Shown here one piece after another: positions 1-11,029 of a stretch of 42,430 bases of DNA. The position numbers were made by a program, and so were the translations under genes. The notes beneath the pieces were generated by a model. That model was not told where the DNA came from, made no database searches, and saw only the letters and a list, made by a program, of their open reading frames with translations. Within the stretch, counting starts at the first letter, position 1. Each line of letters starts with the position of its first letter. Origin of the DNA: Haplomitrium mnioides (taxonomy: Eukaryota > Marchantiophyta > Haplomitriopsida > Calobryales); contig JBNGIS010035018.1 in NCBI GenBank assembly GCA_049999725.1, forward strand, positions 1 to 42,430. The letters are read 5' to 3'.

Positions 1-1302
1 AGCAACTGTCTTATTCCGGAAATGTCAGTCATACAGTCTGGGTAGTCTTGGGTTTGTGTCCTGTGTGTGGGTGTGTGGGGTTGTTGTGAAGTAGTCAGTA
101 TTTTTGTGGTTATTAATTTTTGTGAAGGAAAGGTAGTCAGACCTAGAGTGGAGAGAGGTCCACGTCTGAGTTGACAAGAGTGCGATTTCAGAACTCTCTA
201 AAGAATCTGGAAAGTCGGTAAAAGTGTGTCAAGAGCAGATTTCTATATAGATCTTGCGTGGTTCGGCCTCGGGTTGTTCTTTTCGAGGTTGGAGTGCTAC
301 TGCTGTGCTACGACAATTTGTGCAGGAGATCAGTCCTAGTAGCATTCGGAGAGGGTTGGTGGTGCTACAATCTTGTGGAGAAGGGAGAGGAGTGGCCACG
401 TTAGTGCCTGCGCACTGCGTGGAAGATCGAGCCAATTCTCAAGTGGAGTGGGTGATCCAACAGTCGAGAGGACTGTCTTCCAGAGGTGGAAGTTAAATAA
501 AACTTCTTCCAAGCATGCGGAAGTAAATTCAGAGCTTCCCGTGAGGGAAGTTGAAAAACTATCTAGCTAAGAGTGCGTGGGTGAGGAGTAAGAGGAAGTC
601 TGGAATTGCTGAAGGAAGGTTGGAGGAGAGATGGGTTCTTGAGAGGTGAACATGGCAGGCAATGTTGGCAGGACATGGCGTAGGTGTAGCTGTGTCCACA
701 TTTATGTGTGTTGTTAGATTGGTGTTATGTTTGTAAATCGGTGAGGTTCTTAGTTTTAGAGGGCCTGCATTCCATTTATCATATCCTCAAGACACCATGG
801 ACAGAGGAAGTTAGAATTAACCGCATTGTATTGTGATAATTGGATGTTGGGGTCTATTTCCCTTCTGTGTACAGTGTGATTGGGTCCAGATCTGGGCTCT
901 GAAGTATATTTCAAAAATTATTCAGCAGCGTATCGATCCACCTGTGTGTGTCCTTGAGAAATGCATGTGAATGAGCAAGGTGGCTGCTGAAGGACTCACC
1001 AAGAGGCCATTGCAGACCAGAATCAAATGCTCTGTCCTATCTGTCCATGTCTTCCAAGTGGCACCTTTCGAGGTTAAGGCCTGAAGAAGGGGTGTGACCT
1101 GCATCTGTGGGCAGTGGAGTGTTTGCTTGGGTGTTGTGCTTGGGTGTTGTCGAGGTTGTGCAGTCACTCCTACGTTGGTAAATAGAAGTTGGGGTCCATT
1201 CGGTGCAAAGCCCCTCCCATAAAAGGTCTCGAAACACTAAGTCAACTTAATTGGGGGAAACTCTGTCGGAAAAGAGTTAAAGCTCCGATCAGAGGGCTGA
1301 CA
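1..1302 (+). repeat. 5' LTR of element A, 3' portion only
   Basis: From about 317 to 1302 this closely matches 10070-11029, the end of A's 3' LTR, and ends in the same CTGACA. Bases 1-316 have no evident counterpart in the 3' LTR, which there resembles element B's LTR instead. No gene is seen here; short frames are chance openings. A block near 1050-1085 (CTTCCAAGTGGCACC, then AGGTTAAGGC) recurs before the end of every LTR of this family in the window. Confidence 0.8.
244..250 (+). promoter_or_regulatory. TATA-like box in the 5' LTR
   Basis: TATATAG lies upstream of about 1 kb of LTR sequence leading into gag, a plausible LTR promoter position. It falls in the part of the LTR not shared with the 3' copy, which lowers confidence. 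Confidence 0.3.
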
Positions 1303-1314
1303 TTACAAGTTTTT

Positions 1315-1331
1315 TGGCGATCACGGCGGGA
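1315..1331 (+). other. Primer-binding site of element A
   Basis: TGGCGATCACGGCGGGA begins 12 bases after the LTR end. It starts with TGG, the complement of a tRNA 3' CCA. Element B has the same site with one change (TGGCGATCACGGTGGGA at 19485-19501, minus strand). I cannot name the primer tRNA from memory with confidence. Confidence 0.6.
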
Positions 1332-1548
1332 CAAAAGAATTCTGGAAAAGTAACCTTGCAATTATTTGTGGAGTGAAACAAGGGAGCAAGGGAAAAGAGT
1401 CTGGAATTCTGGGAGCAACCTAGCACCAGAAGTGGAAGAAGACCAGCCAAGGAGGTTGCTTGGGTTGGATAAAGGAGGGATCTCACTCAGAAGTGGGAGA
1501 AACTTAGAAAGGGCAGTCAGAGCTTCTGGTTCCATACCAACTCCAACC

Positions 1549-3343
1549 CCAATGGCCAATGTGGGGCATGTAACACAGAGGTCCCTGATTCAGATACAAG
1601 ACGTTCAAGGGATCTACAAGAGAGGACCCGGATGAGTGGTTGGACGAATTTGAGGGTACAGCCTACGCAAATGGGGAGAACCTCATTAAGGAGGCCATTC
1701 TCCCCGGGGTGTTAAAAGGGGAGGCTGGCCCTTGGTACCAAACACTACCGGAGGCCACCAAATGAAATTGGGACACTTTCAAGGCAACCTTTTTGGAGGA
1801 GTTCAGAAAGATAGGAGGGGAGTCTGAGGCCTTGATCAAGATAGGGCAAATGGAGATGAAGAAGCATGAATCTGTAAGGAAGTTTCTTTGAAGGTTCCAG
1901 AGGATGGCCAAGAAGATTAACCCCCTGCATCGAATGGGATGCTAACCTCCTGGTTTATTTCGGCCCTGCCCAGGAGTCTAGGGGTCTAGATGAGGAGGTC
2001 CAAACCCACATGCATGGAGGAAGCAGTGGAGCAAGCCCAATCCTACATCAAGGCCGAGGTGGCAAGCTCCAAGAGAAAGTCAAAGAGAAGGAATGATCCT
2101 GATAGTTCTTCAGAGAGCTCCAGTCAAGAGGATAGCTCTGATTATAGCTCCTCTTTAGAGTCGGAATCAGAGAGCGAGAGCAGCCCCGAGAGCTCAGAAG
2201 ATGAAAGGTCCCACAAGAGGTAGAAGAAAAAGGGGAGCAAAAAGAAAAAAGAGGCCAAAGAGAAGAGGGTCAAGAAACATGATCGGCACAGAGAGGGCAA
2301 GGAGAAAAAACCCCACCGATCCTATGACAGAGGTGATGGGGCAGAAACCAGCAAGAGGAGGGGATTGAAAGACCATGGAACAGAAAAAAGAAATGAAGGG
2401 CCATATCGAGGAGCTTAATGCAAAAATGGAGGCAATGATCGTCCAATTTGCAGGTCTGAAGCCGGAGGGCAAAAAATTGCTGGCACGGAGAACTCATGTG
2501 TGGTGTGTGAAGTGCGGAAGTCACGAACATTCCCCGCAAGACTGCCCCATGAATGGGACGCTCATCCATTATGTATGGGAGGAACCACCAGAGTGGTACC
2601 GTGAAGAGGTGGAGTATGTGCAAGAGGAGCCACTCAAACTTGTATACCAGGTGGTCAGCAAGCCCCGAACGATGGCAAGTGGACCCATCAATCTAGTGCC
2701 TGGCCAATCAGCGGCATGGGGGCAGGTCAGACTAGAGAGGGCATGCCCAGGCCCGAACCGGACCAGGGTAATGGTGTGATGGAACTGTGGGCAGCCAGGT
2801 CACATTTCCCCAAATTGTCTCGAGCCCAAGAAGCAAGGGTATGGTATACTACCGCCACTATGTACCAGTTGCAAAAGGGAAGGGCATCTGGCCAACAATT
2901 GCCCCCATACCAGAAGGCAGGAGCTGCCTTCCAACTCGGCCCAGCAAGCACCTCCACCGGCGGCAGTCAACCTACTGACCACCTCATGAGAGCATGGGGC
3001 AGAGTTTCCAGAAGTGGAGGCCACAGTGGCGGAGGATTGCTACAGAGTGGCTACCAGGGCTGCGGCCAATGCCAAAGCAAAAGGAAAGTCCAAGCAGGCT
3101 TGGAGAAAGGAGAGGTCTGCAAACGTGCTACCCACCGAGGAGGATTCAGATTACAAAAGGGAGCACCTGAAATTATTCTATCCACAGCAGGAAGAGGAGG
3201 TCAGAAAGCAGCTGGAAGCAGCCGAAGCTTAGCAAGCGGCGGAGAAGACCCTACAGGAGGTCAATCGCAGAAATGGCGTTGAGCAGGCCAAGCAAGACCC
3301 TACGCCCCAGCCCCCAGCCAGCACTTGCGTGCTCTACAGCATC
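1549..3343 (+). pseudogene. Element A gag (capsid-like region, Ser-rich acidic tail, three CCHC knuckles), disrupted
   Basis: This encodes the structural protein that packages element RNA. The start used is the ATG at 1549 (MANVGHV). A capsid-like region follows at about 1590-1920 (DEWLDEFEGT, WYQTLPEATK, then KFL-RFQRM), aligning with element D's gag (DAWLDDLENT, WYKDLPDNVK). A Ser/Glu-rich basic tail covers 2040-2370. Three zinc knuckles follow: CVKCGSHEHSPQDC at 2504-2545; a second at 2777-2818 whose first Cys codon is now TGA; and CTSCKREGHLANNC at 2861-2902. The reading frame changes near 1622, 1925 and 2300-2375, and in-frame stops occur near 1762, 1888, 2777 and 3229. The product is not functional as it stands. 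Confidence 0.75.
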
Positions 3344-4423
3344 TAGAGGGACATGAGGGACTACCCGGTCATTGCAACCATAGGGCAGTTGATCAGGGAC
3401 AACCTTGTATACAAAAGGCAGCTCCGGGAGCTACTCATGGGCGCTTGGAGGAAAAGGAAGCTTCCCACGGTGGGCACCACCGCTGACTTGAGGATGATCT
3501 GTGAAGACAATGGAGCTCTTGAGATAGACATCCAGATTCCGGGGTGTACTCTGTCCTTGGTGCCAGTGGATGGAGGGGCGGGAGTAAATATCATGGTGGA
3601 GGAGACTGCCCACCGACTGGGTTTCAAGACATTCTCTCCGACCGAGAGGATCATGCGGTTGGCGGATGGATCTAGGGTTAAGCCTTCGGGAGCATTGCTG
3701 AAGGTGCCCACCTGGATTGGGGGGAAGGAGTTTGCAGTGAACTACTTGGTGATGATAACAGCAAGGAGTTTCCCATACCTTGTTCTGATTGGGAGGCCCT
3801 AGCTGTATGGAGCCAAAGTGATGCACAATTGGGGAGACTCCACCTTGGTGTTCGGACATGACAGGACAGTGGTGCATTACGGCCATGTCCCACATGAGGG
3901 AGAGACCACAGAGGAAAAGGAGTATGACATAGAGTGGTCGGTGGAAGAGGAGTCAGAGGACGAGGACACTTGTTGGTTGAGACTGGTGAGTGACATGACA
4001 GAGGCCGATTTTTTGGGCAGTAGCGAAGCCAAGGTCAACCAGTTGGAGACTTCTGTCTTTGGAATTTGGGGCACGACGGAGGCTGACGCAGGAGTGCCAA
4101 CCCTCAGCTCTGAACCTGAGCAAAAAGGGGAGTCAAGGGCCTCCACTTCTAGCCCTAGACCTGAGATAAAAGGGGAGTTGACTGCAGCTATCATCCCAAG
4201 GGAGGATGACCACCAAATGAGGATCGAGGAGCCTGACAAGAAGCCTGTTGTAGGTGGCCAACGACTCGCCCACTTGGAGTCAGACTGTGACTCCACGAAC
4301 ATAAACAGGGTGGAGGTCATCCGGGCGAAGCAATACAGAGAGATAACGGCCCCTGGTGGGAGGACATTTCAGCTTGGTATCGCTTTAAACAGGGGGCTGA
4401 GAGAGCCTTCATGCAGACCTTAG
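3344..4423 (+). pseudogene. Element A retropepsin-like protease and acidic linker
   Basis: The frame runs on from gag. The segment at 3525-3800 has the retropepsin pattern: a hydrophobic strand, then VPVDGGAGVNIM, then IMRLADGS and YLVLIGRP. The catalytic triplet is DGG rather than the usual DTG or DSG. Element D has the same segment (VDEGAGVNIM), so this is a family trait plus decay. A TAG at 3800-3802 replaces the Trp kept in element D (RPWLYGA). The rest (3818-4390) is an acidic, low-complexity linker before RT. A frameshift in a five-G run at 4392-4396 moves reading into the RT frame; element D's matching sequence supports this. Confidence 0.7.
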
Positions 4424-5415
4424 GAAACTTCAGCGATGTGTTTACATGGAGGCATACAGACCTGAAGGGCGTGCCCAAAGAGCTGGGGGAGCACAGAATT
4501 GACTTGGAAGATAATGCTACCCCCGTGCGACAGCGGCAGTACCGAATGAACCCACGCTTCTCTCTATTGGTGAAAGAGGACGTGGATAAGCTCCTAGAGG
4601 CGGGATTCATTTACCCTGTTTTGAACAGTGAATGGGTGTCCCCCCTGGTGGTGGTGCCGAAGAAGGCAGGCTTGGATGGGAAGCCAAAGATCAGGGTGTG
4701 CCAAGACTACCGCAAGCTGAATGCGGCAACCAATAAAGACCACTACCCTATGCCTTTTACTGATGGTGTGCTGGACCTGGTGGCGGGCCAAGAAGTCTAT
4801 AGTTTTATGGATGGTTACTCCGGTTACAACCATGTATGGATAAGGGAGGAGGACCAACTAAAAACTGCCTTCACAATGGAGTGGGGAGTGTTCGCCTTTT
4901 GACAGATGCTGTTTGGTCTCTACAACGCGCCAGGTACTTTCTAGAGACTAATGATGAACATGTTCCGTGACTACCTCAAGAAGTTCCTCAAAATTTTCAT
5001 AGACAACTTCGTGGTGTACGGCAAGGTCAAGGATCATGAGGAGCATGTGCGGCTCACATTTCAGCGATGCAGAGAGACGGGACTGCGGCTGCACCCGAGG
5101 AAATGTTTCTTTGCAGTGAAGGAAGGGATTCTACTGGGGCATAGAGTCTCCAGCCAGGGGATTGCAGTGGACCAGGAGAAGGTGGCAGTATGACTGGGGG
5201 TGGCGTTCCCAACGTGTCTGGAAGAGGTGCAGGGGTTCCTAGGCTGTATGGGCTACTATAGGAGGTTCATCCCAAAATTTGCCCTAATAGCCTACCACCT
5301 AACAGAGATGGTGAAGAGGGGTAGTGACTTTGAGCCAATAGAGCCCAAGAGATCAAGCTTTAATGAGCTCAAGAGGCGATTGGCCAACGCGCTTGTCCTA
5401 GCGCCCCCAAACTAG
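4397..5415 (+). pseudogene. Element A reverse transcriptase, disrupted
   Basis: Ty3/gypsy RT, which copies element RNA into cDNA. Landmarks in order: LLEAGFIYPVLNSEWVSP, IRVCQDYRKLN, SFMDGYSGYN (first catalytic Asp), LFGLYNAPGTF, the active-site strand at 4996-5010 and FLGCMGYYRRFIPKF of the connection region. The active site reads F-I-D-N instead of the family Y/F-x-D-D; the Asn codon is 5005-5007 and one G-to-A change explains it. In-frame stops fall at about 4900, 4942, 5191 and 5413, all in one frame, so point changes rather than indels broke it. Most can be read as C-to-T or G-to-A changes of Arg, Gln or Trp codons. Confidence 0.85.
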
Positions 5416-5900
5416 ACCAAGGAGTTCCATGTGATGGTGGATGTCTCGGGTTTCTGTGTGGAGGCAATTTTGAGCCAACTCGATGAGGAGGGCCGAGACC
5501 ACCCAATCTACTTTGCCAGCAGACTCCTCTCAGCGACAGAGAAGAATTACTCGCCTACCGACCATGAGGCCCTGGGGATAATCTACCCCTTGAAGAAGTT
5601 CCGGCACTACCTGCTGCATTACAAGGTGGTGTTTCACACCGATCATGACGCCCTCAAATACATGGTCAACAAGTCGGACCTGACGGGGAGAGTGGCAAGG
5701 TGGATGTTGCTGCTCCAAGAGTTTGACTTCGAGGTGTGGGTCAAGCCAGGGAAGAGACACCAAAATGCCGACTTCTTCTCAAGGATTGAGGGGCAGCCGA
5801 GTGCAGAGGGAGTGGGGGACACCTTCCCTGACAAAGACCTGTTCCATATCCAAGAGGGGAGACCAACAGAATATGGGGACATCATTGAGTTCCTCTTCAC
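5416..5900 (+). pseudogene. Element A RNase H domain
   Basis: This domain degrades RNA in RNA/DNA hybrids during reverse transcription. The four acidic positions of gypsy RNase H are visible: VDVSGFCVEAILSQ (Asp), TDHEALGIIY (Glu), FHTDHDALKYM (Asp) and HQNADFFSR (Asp). The domain itself has no stop after 5415 and runs on into integrase. It is intact as a domain but stranded in a broken polyprotein. Confidence 0.8.
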
Positions 5901-7125
5901 GGCAAAGATTCCTCCAGGGCACAACCCAGAGCAAGCAACAGTGTTTCTCAAAAAGGTGAGTCCCTTTCTCATGATCAAAGGAATGCTTCATAGAAAGGGC
6001 ATGGATGGTCAGATATGCAGGTGTCTGGAGAAGGACCAGTCCACGGTGGTGATGCGGGCAATGCACGAGGAAGAGGCCGACGGGCATTTTGCGGCAGAAA
6101 CCACCATCCAGAAGATCATGGATGCTAAGTATTGGTGGCCCACCCTGCATAGGGATGTGCACTTCTTTGTGAAGAGGTGTGACGCCTGTCAGCGGACCGG
6201 AAAACCAGCAGCAACGTGCCACCATCCCTTGGTTCCGATCATCCCCCTGGCCCAATTTGAGAAGTGGGGAATTGATTTCATCAGGCCCATTACTCCATCC
6301 ACGAGGTGCGGAAACAGGTACATACTGCTTTTGACTGATTACGCTACCAAGTGGGTGGAGGCAAGGGCGACCAAGAAAGATGACGTACCGACGGTGGCCC
6401 GGTTCCTCTACGAACAGATCTTCACCCAATTCGGGGCGCCGTTGGAATTGGTAAGTGACCAAGGTACACACTTTGTTAATTAGGTCATTTGTGAGCTCAC
6501 AGGGAAGTACTTGGTCAAGCACCGCAAAACCACCGCCTACCACCCTAAGGCCAATGGGCTGATAAAGAGAGCCAATGGGATTATAGGCAAGATCTTGAAC
6601 AAAACGGTGGCGGGCAACAAGGTGGACTGGGACCTGAAGTTGCTAACTGCCACCCACTCCTATAATCTGGCCTACAAGACTACCACGGGCCACTGCCCTT
6701 ACTTCCTGGTCTTTGGACAGCACTCCTTGATCCCGGTGGAGTTTGAAGTCCCCACATCTCGGGTGGCAGCGGAGGAGAGGATGGCAGAGGGCCCGAGCCG
6801 AACAGAAAGGGTGCACCAGTTGGAGGCCTTAGAGGAGATCTGTGCAAGCACACACGAGAGGCTGGAACACCAACAGCAATTGACTAAGAAGCAGCATGAC
6901 ATGAAGCTTAGACCAGTCAACTTCACAAGAGGGGATCTAGTGCTACTCTACGACAGCAGGTTTATGCACTTTCTTGGGAAGCTGCATACCCGATGGATGG
7001 GGCCCTACTTGGTGAGAGTGCTTCACGACAATGGGTCAGTAGAGGTGAGCACGGTGACAGGGACACATCTTCCCAACCGGGTCCACTGCGATCGACTCAA
7101 GCGGTATTACCACCAGAAGGATTAA
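5901..7125 (+). pseudogene. Element A integrase, catalytic Glu lost
   Basis: Integrase inserts element cDNA into the host genome. The H2C2 zinc region is present (MHEEEADGH, then CDAC, about 6060-6190). The first core Asp is in WGIDF (about 6270) and the second in VSDQGTHF (about 6455). The third acidic residue should sit in a G-x-x-E-R-x-N context, but here it reads GLIKRANG with Lys at 6565-6567; one G-to-A change explains it. A TAG interrupts at 6481-6483. The C-terminal GPY/F-like part (LGKLHTRWMGPYLV) ends at the stop near 7125. No chromodomain is seen. Confidence 0.85.
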
Positions 7126-7366
7126 GGGGGAGGGTGTTGTCGTGTACAGTAGGTGTGGAGATTTTTTGTACATCTGTTTGTTTAGCGTTGCGTTTTAAGT
7201 GGTGTTTGTTCGTGTTAGTGTGTTGTGTGAGTGATGTGTGGGTGGTGACTAGGTCAACTAAGGGCACCCATCAAGGAAGATTAGAGCGACGACCACGGAG
7301 GAGTCCAAGAAGGTCAGAAGGTAGAAGGTTGTTTGCGGGATTACTGCACAATTAAAAGGGGAGTTA
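7126..7366 (+). other. Element A 3' noncoding region and polypurine tract
   Basis: The stretch between the integrase stop and the LTR has no coding pattern. Its last part (7255-7366) closely matches the same region of element B (17755-17870, minus strand). The polypurine tract is AAAAGGGGAG at 7354-7363, followed by TTA and then the LTR start TGTCGG, where plus-strand priming is expected. Confidence 0.65.
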
Positions 7367-10300
7367 TGTCGGTCGGGAGTGTTTACGTTTTTTCTTTTTT
7401 TTTGTGATTACTGAGCTTCCAGCCTTGTACATTCTTTCAAGTTTGCATCAATTAAATATATCCCTTTGTATTTTATTGCTTATAGTTGTTATGCCAAGTC
7501 TGCACCTTTTTCCTTTCCTTCCTTTTCCTTCTCTTCCTTTCCTTTCTGGTTTCCCCAGTGAGTGTCAATGGTCCTATGATCCAAGGAGAAGCCTTATGGG
7601 ATCCAAAGAAGATAGGTAAGCAGGCTAGTAGGAGGATCAAAAGAACTGGTAGCGATTCGGGACCGAAGCAGGGCTGACAAGGGTGGGCGAGAATGGAGGA
7701 AGGGGCTGAAAGTTCAAAGGGGATCAACGGAGGAGCCAATAGTTTGGACCACGGCGTCCTCAATTCGTGACCATTCGGGACGTGCCATACCTTGATAGAG
7801 AGAAGAGCTCGAGTCGACTGAAGTGCAAGTTAAATCAAAGAGAATGAGGGTGAACTAAGAAAGAACGACCTTCGGGAAGTTAACTGACGGCCATAGCCCC
7901 GAGGAGTCCGTGGAGCGCTGCAGAAACGTGGCTGCTCCTAGAGGTCCGAGAAGTTTGCGGGATCGTGTCTTCCTAAGTGGGATACCCGGTTAAGTGAGTA
8001 CCGATGCGTCTTACGACGTGGGGGGACCGCTTAACAGGGATCCGCCAAGGGGGGTCCGACGACTCTGAAGAAGGCTAAACGCGAAGAACGAAGCGGCGAC
8101 AAATCCTGGTTTTGAAGCTAACGGGATCCGTAAGGCGTTGCGGAAAGGTGGCAGCTCCAGCGCACTTCACAGGATTGGGGGACACGCGTCATACCCAGGG
8201 AGTCTGTGGAACCTCAGCGGAGAAATGGCGACCCTCACAGGAAGTAGCCCTCCTAAGTGGGCTCCCTACTTAAATTGGTTGCGATCAGGCTTCCGATGTG
8301 GGGGAACCGGTTAGAAGGGATTCCGAAGCGGGAAAATGAAGATGACAAAAGGGTGACATGTCAAAGATTCGGACGAGAGGAAGGAGATTGTGAAAGATCC
8401 AATCGAAAGTCATCTGAAAGTTCGACAAGGATCCGCGGCGTTCTTACAACGAACTTTTCCACAAGTCAGGTAAAGTAGACTTCTTCAATGTTCTTACAGA
8501 AAACTTTAAGATGCCTTGGTGAAGAGAAGAAGCCTCTCATGGTTCTTATATCAAAGGAGGTATTCGAAATGAGGATAAGACGTGGTTTCACCTGAAGAAC
8601 ATGGCGCTGAAACATTGATCTATCGACGGTCTGGCTAGAAAGGGAAAAGAGTGCCGAAACAAGGATATGTTGAAAATCCATTTGCAGAAGAACGAGGGTC
8701 TCAAAATGGCGATCAGTTGAAGGTCCGACAAGGGGAGGGATAGAAGGTGTCGAAATCGTGACAAGTTGAAGGTCTGGCCTGAATAGGAAGAAAGAGCGCT
8801 GAAAGGACAACCCATCAACGATCCGGCAAGAAGCAAGGAAAGAGCGCTGTAAAGGCGATCTATCACAAGCCTGACCAGAGGACAAAGAGGGGTACCAAAA
8901 GGGTGATATATTGATGGTCTGGCTATAAGAGGACGACGGGGTGCCGAAGGAGCGACTTATCAACGGTCCGGTGTCTGTGGGGTCCGATCCGAAGAACGAC
9001 GCGGAAAGGCGCCATCCTAAATAGAGAGGCCACTTAAACTGGTTTCGAGGAGCCTTCCGATGTGGGGAGGACTTGTTAATTGGGTTCCGTTGTGGCTTCG
9101 TAAGTGGAGAGCCCGGTTAACGTGGATCCGGGCAGAGGAGGAAGGATGGGGCTAAAACATTGATATAGCGAAGATCCGGCGTCCATAGGATCCAACGGGC
9201 TCCCACAAAGTGCCACGTGTCCAAGGGGCGCCATCCGACGCCGTTTTCCACACGGAAGTTGGACCGCCACTTTTGACCAACAATCTGAAGTTGACCTGCA
9301 GTCCGATGAATCTCACGGGGTGGCGAGTCCGAGGAATCCAACGGGTTGCCCCGAAGTGCCACGTCATCCATTGTTCGCTGTCCGAGTCCGGGGAATCCAA
9401 CGGGCTGCCCCATAGCGCCAAGTGTCCGATGCCTGGCATCCGAAGGATCTCACGGGTGGTCAAGCTAAAACGAGGAAAAAAACAAAGGAAAAAGGTATGT
9501 CCATTCAAATGTGGATTGCGAGAGCTACATCTGTCGGTTTTGCGTGAAATCAGTCTTGTTGGAAAGAAAACAACAAGGTGCAGCTATTGGCGTCATTTTC
9601 AGTCTCTGAATCTAGTAAAAAACCTACCTACAAGCCATGTAAAAAGGAGGGTTACACCTCTCAGCCGTGGGATAAGTGAAACAGAGACCTTCAAGGAAGG
9701 GCAGTGATGAATCGTGGAGGCTGGAGGGGAAACAAGCACGGAGATAGACTCGCTCGCTCTAAAGCTACGAGGACTATTTTTTGGTGCAGAGAAAGCAGCG
9801 GGATACGAAGGAGAGAGTTCTGGTGAGACTGTGGGTGAAGTGGGTGGACTCGTGAAGGAAGGCCATTACATGGTGGAGGTGGACTGAGGAGGTGCTAGGA
9901 ATCGCTGAGCAGGAGGCTCTAGAGGCTCAGACTACTCAAGTGTACTCACATTTGAAGGCAGATCCAACATTTGGAGGTGGACCAACACTCATAGGAGAAG
10001 AGGATTGTTTCAGTTTGTATTTCGTGAGGGGCAGACAATGGGGGGTCCTGGTGTTGTCTCAGCTTTGATTTGTGCAAGAGATCAGTCCCAACAGCATTCA
10101 GAGAGGGTTGCTGGTGCTACAATCTTGTGGAGAAGGGAGAGGAGTGGCCACGTTAGTGCCTGCGCGCTGGGTGGAAGATCCAGCCAATTCTCAAGTGGAG
10201 GAGGTGATCCAGCAGTCGAGAGTACTGTCTTCCAGAGGTGGAAGTTAAATGAAACCTCTTCCAAGCCTGTGGAAGTAAATTCAGGGCTTCTCGCGAGGGA

Positions 10301-11029
10301 AGTTGAAAAACTATCTGGCTAAGAGTGCGTGGGTGAGGAGAAAGAGGAAGGCTAGAATCGCTGAAGGAAGGTTGGAGGAGAGATGGGTTCTTGAGAGGTG
10401 AACAACGCAGGCAATGTTGGCAGGACAAGGCGTAGGTGTGTCTACATTTATGTGTGTTGTTAGATTGGTAGTGTGTTTGTAAATCGGTGAGGTTCTTAGT
10501 TTTAGAGGGCCTACATTCCATTTATCAGATCCTGAAGACATCCTGGACAGAGGAAGTTAGGACTAACCACATTGTATTGTGATAATTGGATGCTGGGGTC
10601 TATTTCCCTTCTGTGTACAACGTGATTGGGTCCAGATCTAGGCTCTGAAGTATATTTCAAAAATTATTCAGCAGCGTATCGATCCACCTGTGTGTGTCCT
10701 TAAGAAATGCATGTGAATGAGCAAGGTGGTTGCTGAAGGACTCACCAAGAGGCCATTGCAGACCATAATCAGATGCTATGTCCTATTTGCCCATGTCTTC
10801 CAAGTGGCACCTTTTGAGGTTAAGGCCTGAAGAATGGGTGTGACCTACATCTGTGGGTAGTGGAGTGTGTGCTTGGGTGTTGTCGAGGTTGTGCCTGCGT
10901 TGGTAAATAGAAGTTGGGGTCCATTCAGTGCAAAGCCCCTCCCATAAAAGGTCACGAAACACTAAGTCAACCCTTAATTGGGGGAAACTCTGTTGGAAAA
11001 GAGTTAAGGCTTTGACCAGGGGGCTGACA
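7367..11029 (+). repeat. 3' LTR of element A (3,663 bp)
   Basis: It starts TGTCGG after the polypurine tract and ends CTGACA. Segments match element B's LTR in reverse complement: 7367-7680 with 24494-24190, about 7950-8080 with about 23560-23450, 9720-10000 with about 21330-21050, and 10060-11029 with the end of B's LTR. The middle (8480-9470) is rich in short degenerate motif repeats (GATCTATC-type, and GCCACGTGTCC/GCCACGTCATCC at about 9215 and 9357). No gene is visible. At over 3.6 kb it is far longer than most LTRs. Confidence 0.8.
7496..7559 (+). promoter_or_regulatory. Long polypyrimidine tract ending in CAG inside the LTR
   Basis: A C/T-rich run of about 50 bases ends TTTCCCCAG, which looks like a 3' splice site. 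Related tracts occur at the same place in B's LTRs (about 17575-17620 and 24310-24360, reverse complement). Splicing is not shown by the sequence alone. Confidence 0.3.

Larger units (their letters stand above)
1..11029 (+). mobile_element. Element A: long-LTR Ty3/gypsy retrotransposon, 5' end off the window
   Basis: The order is LTR end, primer-binding site, gag, protease, RT, RNase H, integrase, polypurine tract, LTR. The 3' LTR runs from TGTCGG at 7367 to CTGACA at 11029, near-inverted termini typical of LTR elements. The same terminal sequence ends the 5' LTR at 1302. The 3' flank (11030 onward) matches the middle of element B's LTR in the opposite orientation, so A probably landed inside B's 3' LTR. 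Every coding module has stops or a frameshift and two catalytic residues are changed, so this copy is inactive. The target-site duplication cannot be tested because the 5' flank is absent. Confidence 0.85.

Noticed and set aside
2194-2623. Minus-strand frames rich in hydrophobic residues that look like membrane proteins
   Set aside because: They are antisense to the Lys/Glu-rich gag tail, which reads as Phe/Leu/Ser-rich on the other strand.
5779-6543. 254-codon minus-strand open frame
   Set aside because: It lies antisense to RNase H and integrase of element A, whose motifs are clear on the plus strand. Its translation shows no domain.
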